From: Micromonospora sp. NBC_01796
Lineage (GTDB): Bacteria > Actinomycetota > Actinomycetes > Mycobacteriales > Micromonosporaceae
Direction: 5' to 3'
DNA: 64,000 nucleotides
NCBI RefSeq assembly: GCF_035917455.1
Contig: NZ_CP109078.1
Coordinates: 6,680,001-6,744,000 of the forward strand
The notes beneath the pieces are model-generated. The model saw only the letters and a program-made list of their open reading frames with translations, ran no database searches and was not told the origin of the DNA. The position numbers and the translations under genes are program-made. Shown one piece after another: positions 18,201-30,200 of the stretch. Within the stretch, counting starts at the first letter, position 1. Each line of letters opens with the position of its first letter.

Positions 18201-21200
18201 GTCCCCGAGGGGCTCGGCGGCGAGGGCTGGGACGTGCTCAACGACGACGTCGACGAGCTGGCGCGGCCCTTCGACGGGATCACCGCGATCGACGGCGACG
18301 GCCGTGGGCCGGGTCTACGGCTCGGCCGCGGTCCGTCGACCAACCAGGAGGCGTCGACGTCGAACTCCGGGACGGCGGCGAAGGCGAAACCGCCGCCCTG
18401 GACCAGATTCAAGGCCCCGACCAGTGCCGAGAGGACGCCCGGAATCCCGGCGAAGACGCCGGTCCTCGCGGCCGGTCCGGCGACCGAGGCAACGCCGGCC
18501 GCCCCGCTGCCGGACATCTCCGCCGAACTCGGTGTCTACCACCGACGTCCGGAACTGCTCTCCGAGGTCGACGGTCCGGCCGACGTCGACCGGCTGGTCA
18601 ACGACCTGCGGCGGGCGGTACAAGGGCAGGTACGGGCGCGGGTGTCCAACCATCTGGCCCGGATCACCTACGGCGGCCGGCAGGCGATCTCCGTCGACAC
18701 GACCGCGATCGAAGAGGCGCTGCGTACGGATCTCCAGTCGTTCTTCACCACCGGCGGACGGACGTTCGACGTCCGGGACGGCTGGCGACGGTGGCACTCC
18801 GTCACCATCGCACCGACCCGGTTCACCGACACCCAGCAGTGGGTGGACCAGAGCGCGGACAAGGCCAAGTACGACACCCGCAACGACGCGAATGTGGCAC
18901 TCAAGGACACCGCGACGGCCGGGGACAGCCTCGCCCTCGGACTGGGCGCCTCGATCGGCGGCAGGTTCGGGCCCGGTGGCGCCCTCTCCGGCGATCTCGC
19001 GTTCGCCCGTGCGGCCGAGACCGCCGAGTCGAGCGGCACCCTCTCCGACTCCCGCAACGTCCGCAGCGGCGCCGGTTCCCACCTGGTGCTGGCCTCGGTC
19101 CAGTTCACGGTGACGGTGGACCGGGCCGGCCGACCACCGGCGACCTCACCCCCGCTGCACGAGAACGGTGCCGACCACCGGCGGCGGATGGCCACCCACC
19201 CGCCACCGCCGGGCGGGCCGGTGGCGACGGTCGCCTTCCGGGCGCTGGACGACATCGCCCGGGCCACCCACACCGCCCGCCCCGTCAGCTCCCGGCAGGG
19301 CCGGTTCGACGTGTCCACCCTGGTGGAGAGCCTCTATCCGGTACGGATCGAGGACGCCCGGTTGGATCGGCGGGATCCGCACGGCAACCGGGTCGACACC
19401 CCGACCAGGACCTGGAACGTCACGGCCGAGGACATCCTGCAACAGCTCAGACCGACCGGTACGGTCGGCGAGGGCAGCATCGGCCGGGAACAGGTACGGG
19501 CGCTGCTGACCGAGTCCAGCGTGCTGGGACAGGTGCCGCTGGCGCTCGAAGGCTCGGTGCACTCGCCGCTGGTGCTCAGCTCGTCGCGCCGGCAGGCGGT
19601 GGCCCTGGAGCTGAGTTCCGAGGTCACCGAGATGGAGGTGCTCGAGGACGTCGCGAAGTCGTCGTTCCGGTGGCAGCCGGGGGTCACGTCAGTCGGCCGG
19701 CAACAGCACGTCAGTTCCGTCGGCGGGGGTGGCAGCGGGGCGTTCCGATGGGGATTCGGGTTCGCGTACATCCAGGCCCGGTTGAGCGCGGGGTTCCGGC
19801 GCAACACCACCACCAGCGTCAAGCAGAGCAGCACCGCCCGGACCGGGACCGAGTTCAAGGACGTGAAGAACGTCCTCGCCCGGGTGCAGGTCCGGCTCAC
19901 CATCGACGCGTCGACCCGGGTCAACGCGTTCCAGCGGCCGTTCCGCCGGTCTCCGCACCCGGTCGTGGTCGAGCTGACCATCCTGGCACGACTGCCGCGC
20001 GACAAGGCCGAGCAACTGCTCGCCGGACCGCCGCCGGCCGACGACAGCGCCACGCCCGGGGGTGACCGTAAGGGCAAGGGCAGGAGGTTACCGGAGGAGA
20101 CCGCCGGCAGGGCGGTGCTGGACGCCGTACCCGAGGCGCTGTCCGAGGCCGAGGGCAGCGACGAGGTGATGAACTCGGACTCCGAGGCAGAGACCGCCCC
20201 CGATCCACTGCCGCCGCCGTGGGCCAAGACCGGTGGCAACTCCGTGCCGTACGGGATGAGCAGGTTCCGGGAGCTGCACGGCCGTACGTCGACGCTGGTC
20301 AGGGGCCTCGGCGGCGGTTTCCTGCCCCGGTTCCGGACCGGTGGGGCGGTCAAGGCGATGGGGTTCGTGAGCTCCGCGAGCGAGCGGCAGAAGAACCAGT
20401 CCGAGCTGGACCGGGTGCTTTCCGTACCGGCGCTGCGGCAGAACTACACCGCCCTGCTCAACGGCGGGGTGGCGGCGGTGCTGACCCGGACGAAGTTCTG
20501 GCACTCGCGGCACGTGGTGGTGCACGTCACCGCACGGCACACCCAGGATCTCACCTACTCCGGGGTGGAGAAGGGCGTCGCGGTACGGAACTTCCAGTCC
20601 AACAGCGAGCAGGACGGTGCGGCGGCGGGCGCACAGTGGCGGGCGGCGTTGGCGGTCGAGGGCGGGTTCATCGGGCGGTTCCCGGGGCCGAAGGCGAGCG
20701 CGGCGGTGATGCCCGGCGGGGCGGTGGAGGGACAGCGGCGCTGGGCGCAGCAGGGCGGGGTGAAGACGACCGGCCAGGAAACCGCCCTGCACGGCGGTAC
20801 GCCCGACTCCCAGCGCTTCGACGGTGAGCTGGAACTGGTCGTCACGGTCTACACGTACAAGAAGCGAATCGGACGCAACCCGCGGGCCCGGCTGGGGATC
20901 GGGCACCGGGCCGGACCGTTGACCCCGGCCACCGCACCCGCCGAGGAGTGGGACCTCGACCGGATACAGGTCGGCGACCGGCAGCTCAACCAGTACCGGC
21001 TCACCACCACCAAGCCGGTGAGTGTGCTGTTCGCGAAGAGTGCGATCCCCCGTCAGGATCTCGGCGACCTCCAGGTGAACCGGGTGGATGCCGTCGACGG
21101 GGACCGGCTCCCGCTGCGTCGGCGTGCCAAGGCCGACCTGTCGACCCTGCGCGACTTCGTGGACCGGCCGGCACCGGCACCGCCGCCCCAGCCGCAGGCC

Positions 21201-24200
21201 CAAGCCCAAGCCCAGCCTCAGCCGCCTCAGCCGCCGCCGCTCGCGGTGTCGGACTGGCGGTTCGTCGAGGCGATGCCGGGCAGCAGGGAACTGATGGAGC
21301 TTGCCCAGGAGACGGTCCTGGAGACCCAGCAGTACGAGGAGGGTGTGTCGCGACGTCAGCTCGGCGGGCTGCGGGGCGACGTGACGCTGGTCGAGGGGAT
21401 GCCGGTCTGGGCCGAGATGGTGGATCGGTTCTCCACCACCCAGCAGGTCGCGAACCTGGGACCGATGACCGAGCAGCAGTGGGACCTGGAGCCGATCACC
21501 ACCGAGGCCGACGGTGGGCGGCTGAACGTGTCGGTCGCGGCCCGGCTGGTCCGGCCCCGGCTGGCGCCGAACCTGTCCGAGGTCACCACCGAGAACGCCC
21601 CCGGTGGCGGGGTCCAGGTGTGGGGAACCCGGACCACGGAGAACCAGATCCAGGGCCGGGTCCAGTTCGGCGTGTCGGGCCGGGAGACGAGCAAACCGGA
21701 GGACAAGTTCGGCGGCGGTGGCACCGCGTCCGGGGGTTACCAGCGGATTCTCTACTCGAAGATGACCCGGCACCGGAAGAAGGTGAGCGGGTTCATCGAG
21801 CGGAACGTCAACAACCGGAAGGCCAGGACCCGGTCGTACCTGGTGGTGGCCGACCTGCGGGCCAGCGTGGTCGCGGAGGTGACGAATCCGGCGGACATGC
21901 CGAAGTCGCTGCTGCCGGAGCCGTTCCAGCCGGCGAGTTGGGAGCACCACAAGACGGTGACCCGCAGCGCGGTGATCGAGAACGCCGTCTACCTCTGGGT
22001 CAGCGAGGACGAGGCGATCCGGCTCGGTCTGATCACCCAACCGGGACATCCGGCGGTGCCGGAGACCATCGCGGAGGAGGTGGCCGACCAGGACTTCGTG
22101 CTGCCGCCCGGGCGCTCACCCGGCCTGGGACTGCAGACGTTCCACCAGGTGCCCTCACTGGTCCGACCGGCGATCGACGCCCTCCGGGCGATGGTCGCCC
22201 GACCGAACCCGCATCCGGTCTTCAACCGGATTCTGGCGACGCTGACCGGGATGGGGCTGGCCGATCCGATGCTCAACCGGCGCCGGCTGCTCAACGTACT
22301 GTCCCGGACCGGGTTCCCGAGGCACTGGGCGGCGCTGTTCGACGGTGGGGTGTCGCTGCTCTACCCGGAGACCGGGAAGGTCAGCCAGCGGCTGTTCGAC
22401 ATCCGCCTGGTCGCCGTCGCCGACCAGCCGCCCGAACTGGTCCGCTTCGTGGCCGACCACAACGACATCGACGTACGGACGGTCGGCGTCGGCGGCCAGG
22501 GCAGGACGGTCCGCAGCGGCCGTGGCGACGCGCTCTTCACGAACGTGGCCGGCTCGGCGATCCTGAACCCGGACGGCAAGCCGGTGGCGTTCGGGGCCGG
22601 ACACCAGTACGGCTACGGCTCGCTCGTGCTCAGCTCGAACACCTCGGAGTCGGAGAACCGGACCACCGACATCAGTTCCGGCCGCGGGGTCAAGGCCAGG
22701 ACCCGGCTCCGGCCCCGGTTCGAGATCCGGATCTACTACCGGGGTCGACCGGTACGCGGTGGAGTCGTCTCCTTCCAGGCGCCCGTCACGGTCGACCGTT
22801 GGGCCACCAACCTCCGGATCCGACCGACCGGGACAGCCGCCAGACCGCCCGCGGAGCCCGGCGATCCGGGCGCGTACCAGTTGCCGAGCGACCAGTTGCC
22901 CGCCCCGCAACTGCGGACCGGTCGGCTCCGGGCGCCGGGGTGGCGGCAGCGCAACGGGATCCTGGTGCCACCCCGGTTCGCGCCGGAGGACCTCGACGGC
23001 GCCCAGGTGCTCCAGGACGCGGTGAACGGCCTGCTCCAGGGGGTGTCGAACCGGCTGGCCGAGGCCGGCTTCGCCGGAGCCCACCAGGTGCACCAGGGGC
23101 TGACGCCGGAGCTCCTGCTGCCGAACGCGAGTGACCTGCTCGCCGAGCTCGGGCTGGAGCTGCCCGAGGTGCCGAGCACCGACCTGTCGATGAAGGGGGC
23201 GGTGGTCCGGGTCCGGCTGGTGCCGGTGGCGGTCCGGCTCGCCGGGGTCGACGCCGGGGTGTACCGGGAACACGTACAGCAGGCGACCGGTTCCTCGGGC
23301 AGCGGCTCGAACGCGTTGACCCAGTCCACCCAGGCGCCACGGATCCTGCTCGGCCGGGGTTACCTGGGCGACCCGTACCAGGCGTTGGAGACCGGTGGTG
23401 CGGGTCCGTCCACCGGCGAGACCGCGGCGGTCGCCTCCGGCGAGGAGGGCGGGTCGACCGGGTTCGGCAACGTCAAGCCCGAGGGTCCGTCGGCGGCGGT
23501 CGCGTACGTCTGCCAGCCGGTGGTGGAGGTGATCCTGCCGGAGCGGGTACGGGTCCTGCTGCCCGCCCGGCAGCGCATCGGCCGTCCGGTGGATCCGGTG
23601 ACCGTTGTGCTCCGGATGGGCCTGGACGATGCCCGCCAGGTGCTCGCCATCGACGACAGTGATGCCGTACGGCCGGGAATGCGGGCCGCCTTCGACCAGA
23701 TCGTGGCCCACGACGGGCTGCTGCACGCTGCCGGTGAACGTTTCGTCGCGGCGACCGACGCCGAGGAGGCGGCCAGGTACCGGCTGCAGAGTGTCCAGGA
23801 GCCCCGTCTGCGCGACCGGCCCATGGAACGGGAGGAGGTGGTCGACGCACGCGCCGAGGCCACCACCGAGTGGGAGGCGGCGGTCGAGAAGCGGGAGCGG
23901 GCCGAGGCCGTCTGGTGGGACCTGCTCCGGACCCACTCGCAGCTGCTCGACGACTTCGAGGCGACGTACGTCGGGGTACCGCACCGGATCGCGGACCCCG
24001 TGGTGGAGACCGACGGCGACAGTGACAGCGATGGTGGTGACGACCCGCCACCGGCCACCCGCAACACGCCCGCGATCCTGCCCGCCGTGCCGGAGGATGA
24101 CGGTGCCGCCGCCGACACGGTCGAGGTCCGCCGGCCGCCGAGCAAACTGTCACCGTTCCAACGGCGGCGCACCGAGCGGCTGACGGACGCCGTCGTGCGG

Positions 24201-27200
24201 CCGAACGCCGGCCCGCTCCCGGTCGACACCGGCCGCCTGGCCCGGCTCAGGCAGGAGGCCGAGGCGGCGCTCCGGCAGGACGCGCCCGCGAAGGCCGTCG
24301 AGCCCGACGTCGCCGAACCGAAGGTAGAGCCGAAGGCCGAGCCGAAGGTTGAGCCGAAGGCCGAGCCGAAAGCCGTCGAGACCGGCGTTGCCGCGGCGAA
24401 GGTCGAGCCGAAGGCCGCCGAGACCAGGGTTGCCAAGCCCAGGAAGGGCCGGCCGAAGGCGGGCGTCGAGCGGGTGCGGACGTTGTGGCGGCCGGACCGC
24501 AAGCCCGGTCCCTCGACCGTCACCCCCCTGGCGGCGGCCGTCCCGACCCCGCTCGGCCCCGTGTCCGGCAGCGGCACGACGGTGACCAGCCCGACGGTGA
24601 CCAGCCCGACGACGGTGACCAGCACGACGATGGGCGATCAGGGTTCCGCGATCGTGTCACCGACGGACCTTGCACCGGCCGCGCCGGTGCGGGTGACGGA
24701 GTTGGTCCGGGACAAGGCCGGGACCTGGTACGCCGACGGCAAACCCCTGGTCGTACGGCGACCGCCGGGTGAACGGGCCGGAGTGGCGCTGCTCTCCGAC
24801 GCCGACTGGGAGCTGGTACGCAACCGGTCGCTACCGTACGGGTCCGGGGGTGCCCTGCTGGTCCACGGCGCGGGTGGTTTCGTCGCGGCGCCGGTGCGGC
24901 TGGGCGACGGCACCACCGGCGAGGTACTGCTCACCCCGGAGCAGGTGTCCCGGATCGTCACCCCGCTGGTGCCGCCGGAGGTGCTGCTGGTCCTGGTCGC
25001 CTGCCGATCGGACGAACTGAGCGGCGAGTTCACCCAGGGCCTGGCGTCGGCGCGCGACGGGGACGTGCTCGCCGCGTCGGGGGACGTGGTCGTCGGGTCC
25101 GACTTCCATCCCGGCAAGGTGCTCAGCATCGGGGGCAGTTCCTGGTCGCTGTTCACCCCGACGGTCCTGGGCGAGCAGGGGTGGGACACCCTCAACGACT
25201 TCGACGGACAACCGATCCCGTTCGACGGCATCGTCGCCGAGGACGGCGACTCCCGCGGCACCGGGCTGCGCCTCGGACGCAAGCCGAAGGCGTCCACCTC
25301 CGCCACCGTCCCGTCGGCGTCGACCTCGGCTCCGGCGGGTACCCCGGCAACCGCCGCCCAACTCGGCCGCTACCACTCCAATCCGGAGCTGCTGTACGAG
25401 GTGGACGGGGCGTCGGACCTCGACCGGCTGGTGACGGACGTGACCGAGGCCGTACGGCAACGGGTACGGGACCGGGTCCGCCCCCGGTACGCCCGTGCCA
25501 CCTGGGGCGGCCGGCAGGGGATCTCGGTCGACACCACCGCGATCGAGGCGGCCCTGCTGCAGGACCTCCAGTCCTTCTTCACCACCGGCGGCCGGACCTT
25601 CGACGTCCGGGACGGCTGGCGCAACTGGCACAGCGTCACCATCACCCCGAGCCGGAACACGACCGGCCAGCGCTGGGTGGACCAGAGCGCGGACAAGGCG
25701 AAGTTCGACACCCGCAACGACTTCACCTCCGTGCAGCGGGACACCGCGACCTCCGCGGACAGCCTCGCCGTCGGCGGCGGCTTCACCATGGCGAGCCGGT
25801 TCGGGCCCGGTGGCGGGTTCTCCGCCGAGGCGGCACTCGCCCAGGCCGCGGAGTCGAGCGAGAACACCTCCTCGCTGTTCGACTCGCACAACGTACGCAG
25901 CGGCGGCGGGTCGAACCTGGTCCTGTCGTCGGTCGAGTTCACCGTCACGGCCGGGCGGGTGGGGACCGTACCGCAGACGGCACCGCCATTCCACCGGGCC
26001 GCCCCGGCGTTACCGGTGCCGGCGGTGTACCCGCCGGCACCACCGGTGGTGACCGCGCAGATCGGGTTCCGGGCGGTCGAGGACATCGCCAGGGCCGACG
26101 CGCCGGTCGGCGTCAGCCGGGCCGGTGGCGACTTCGACGTCCCCACCCTGGTGGAGAACCTCACCCCGGTACGGGTGCTGGACGCGGCGGTCCGGCAACC
26201 CGACGGCCAGTGGGGTGTGCGTCGCACCTGGAACCAGGTGGCCGAGCAGGTCCTGCAACGCATCAGGCGGACCGGCACCGTCGACCCGGGCAGCACCAGC
26301 CGGGACCAACTGCGCTCGCTGCTCACCGAACCGAGCCTGCTGGGACAGCTACCGCTCGCCCTGGAGAGCCCGGCGAACTCGCCGCTGCTGCTCAGCCCGT
26401 CCCGACGGCAGGCGGTCTCGGTCCAGATGCAGTCCCGGGTGACCGACTTCGAGGTGCTCGCCGACGTCAAGAAGTCGTCGTTCCGCTGGCAGCCGGGAGT
26501 CACCGACAACGGGCGGCAACAGCACGTGAGCATGGTCGGCAGCGGCGGGAGCGTGGTGCCGATCCGATGGGGATTCGGCCTGGCCTACATCCAGCTCCGG
26601 CTGTCGGCCGCGTTCCGCCGCAACACCACCACGACGGTCAGGCAGAGCACCACGACCCGTACCGGCACCGAGTTCAAGGACATCGAGAACGTCCTGGCCA
26701 GGGTGACGTTCCGGGTCACCATCGATCCGAGCACCCGGGTCAACACGTTCCAGCACTGGTTCCGGCGCCGGACCGGCGTCCGTCCGGTCGAGCTGGAACT
26801 GACCGTGCTCGCCCGCCTGCCCAAGGACAAGGCGGCCCTGCTGATCAGCACGGTCCAGCCGGCCGGCACCGCGGCCACCAGCGGCAGCGGGCCGGGGCAG
26901 CCGACCGGCACGGCCGCCACCGGGAACCGCAACGGCAAGGCGCGGGCGGTACGGCAGGACCCCGACCCCGATCCGGACCAGCTCCGGCGCCCACCGCCGT
27001 ACGCGCTCTTCGGCGGGCACGCGATGCCGTACGGGATGAGCAGGTTCGCCGCGGCTCAACGGCGTACGACGGCTCTGATCGGGCAGATCGGCGGCGGGTT
27101 CCTGCCGCGTTACCAGGGTGACGGTGTCGTACGCCGGATGGGTTTCTCCACCTCGGCGAGCGAGCGGCAGAACAACCAGACCGAACTGGACGGCGTGCTG

Positions 27201-30200
27201 TCCATGCCGGCCCTGCGGCAGAACTACACCGCGATGCTCAACGGTGGGGTGACCGCGACCCTGACCAGGACCAAGCAGACGTACTCCCGGCACATAGTGG
27301 TCCACGTCGCCGCCCGGCACCCGCGACAACCGACGTACGCGGGGGAGGAGCCCAACGTCGCGGTCCGTAACTTCCAGTCGAGCAGCGAACAGGACGGTTC
27401 GGCGGCCGGGGCGCAGTGGCGTGCCGCGGTCGCGGTGGAGGGTGGGTTCATCGGGCGGTTGCCCGGCCCGAAGGTGAACACCTCGCTCTCCCCCGGTGGC
27501 GCGCTCGAGTTCCAGCAGCGCTGGGCCCGGCAGAGCGGCATCGAGGTGACCGGCCAGGAAACGTCCCTGCACGGCGGTACGCCCGACTCGCAGCGCTTCG
27601 AAGGTGACCTGGAACTGGTCGTGACGGTCTACTCGTACACCGTCGGGTTGGGCCGGGACCGGCGGGCGCTGCTCGGGCTCGGCCGGCGGGCCCGGCGGAT
27701 CGAACACAACCTGGTGCCCGGCTTCACCCGGCTGGCGCAGACGGTACCTGTCGGCGACGAGCAGATCCCGCAGTACCGCCTCACCGACACGCACCCGGTG
27801 AAGGTCCTGCACTCGCGCAGCGCGCTACCGAGCCGTGACGTCGACTATCCCGTCTCCGTGGCCGAGCGGGAGAGTCGACCGCTGGCCCGGCAGACCCGCA
27901 CCGACATCTCCGCGTTGCGGCAGTTCGTCGACCGGCCGACGGGGACCGCCCCGGCGCCGGCGCAGGCGACCTCGGCGCCTCCGCGTCCTGAGCCGGCGTG
28001 GGACTGGCGGTTCGTGGAGGCGATGCCGGGCAGCGCCGAGGTGTTCAACCTGGCCGAGCAGGCGGTGCTCGACACCCAGCGGTACGCGCCGGACCTGGCC
28101 TCCAAACGCAAGGTCGGCGGGCTGCGCGGCGACGCCGCGTTGGCTCGCGGGATGCCGGTCTGGGCGGACCTGGTCAACCGGCTGTCGAACTCCCGGCAGA
28201 TGGCGAACCTGGGCACGATGACCGAACGGCAGTGGGACCTGGAGCCGTTGACCACGGACACCGACGACGGTCGGCTGGACGTGTCGATCGTGGCCCGGAT
28301 GACCCGCCCCCGACTCGTGCCGGTGGGCGGCGAGATCAGCACGGAGAACGCCCCCGGCGGCGGGGTGCAGGTGTGGGGCAGCCGGACCCGCGAGCGGCAG
28401 TGGCTGGGCCGGATCCAGTTCGCGCTCGGGCTGCGCAAGCCCGGCAAGGTGGAGGACAAGGCCGGTGGTGGCGGCACCGGCACCGCCGGCTACCAGCACG
28501 TCTTCCGTTACCGGATGAGGCGCTGGCGGGAGAAGGTGAGCGGCTTCATCGAGCGCAACATCAACAACCGCAAGGGGCAGGCCCGTACCTTCCTGGTGGT
28601 GGCCGACCTACGGGTGTCGGCGGTGGCCGAGGTGACCCACTCGGCCGACTTCCCGGCCGCGCTGGTGCCGAGCGCGATCCAGCCGGACCGCTGGCAGAAC
28701 CACAAGACAGCCGAGCGCAGCGCGGTGATCGAGAACGCGGTCTACCTGCGGGTCACCGAGGAGCAGGCCGCGGCCATGGGCCTGCTCGACGGACCCGAAG
28801 GGCCACTGAAGCCGCCGCCACCCGGCCCGTCCAGCATCCGCCACGACGCCGATCCGGCGCTCGCCCTGCCGGCCGCCCGGTCTGCGGGGCTGGGTCTGCA
28901 GACCTTCTACCAGGTCCCGTCCCTGGTCCGCCCGGCGATCGACGCCCTGCGGGAGGCGGAGGCGGACCCGAACGCGGCGCCCCTGGCAGCGCCGATCCTG
29001 GCCGCACTCAACGGCACCGCACTGGCGGACCCGATGCTCAACCGTCGCCGGATGCTCAACCTGCTCTCGCCCAAGGGCGTACGGCGCAACTGGGCGGCCC
29101 TGTTCGACGGCGGAGTCTCCCTCATCCACGCCGACACCGGCGCTTTCAGTCAACAGCTCTACGACGTCCGGCTGCACGCGACGCTCAACGACCCGATCGA
29201 GTTCGACCGTTTCGTGGCCAACCACGACGACATCGACGTACGCATGGTCGGCGCGCGGGGTGCGGGCAAGCTGATGCGGCGCGCCCGTGGCTGGGCGGTG
29301 TACTTCAGCGCCCTCGCGTCGGGCGTCATGAATCCGGGCGCGAAGCCGCCGGATCCGAAGGCGCCGGATGATCCGAATGCCGGCGGGGCCGGCGCGCTCG
29401 GCGGCGGCTACCAGTACAACACCGGGAACCTGACCGCCAGCACGAACTTCAACGAGTCCGAGCGACGCACCGTCGACATCAGCTCCGGGCGCGGGGTGAA
29501 GGCACGGATCCGCCTCAACCCCCACTTCGAGATCCGGATCTACCACCGGGGTCGGGCGGTGCCGGCGAACACGATCACCTTCCGGGAGCAGGTGACGGTC
29601 GACCGGTGGGCCGGGGACCTGCGCAGTGCCGCCCGGAACCGGCCGCCGGCCGCCATCGAGGGGCCGGGCGCGTACCCGCCGCAGGCCCGTCCGGGGGTCG
29701 AGCCGGGCTGGCAGGAACGGGACGGACTGCTGCTCCCACCCCGGTTCACCCCGGAGGACCTGAGCGGCGCGGCCGAGGTGCAGCAGGCCGCGGCGGAGCT
29801 GATGGCCGACGCCGCGCGCCGGCTCCGGACGGCCGGTTATCCCGGCGCCCAGCAGGTGCAGCAGGCGCTCACCCCGGAGATCCTGCTCCCGAACGCGCGG
29901 GCGCTGCTCTCGACCGAGGGGCTGGTGCTGCCGGAGCTGTCGAGCGCGGAAGCCTCGATGCAGAAGGCGAAGATCACCGTACGGCTCGAACCGGTGGCGG
30001 CCCGGCTGGCCGGGGTGGACTCCGGTGTGTACCGGGAACACGTCGAGCAGTCCGGCGACGGCATGGGCAGCGGCTCGAACGTACAACACCAGTCGATGCA
30101 CGCTCCCCGGATCGTCGGCGGGCGCGGGTACATCAACGACCCGTACCAGCCGATGGAGACCGGTGGCGCGGGTCCGTCCAGTGGTGAGACGGTGGCGAAC

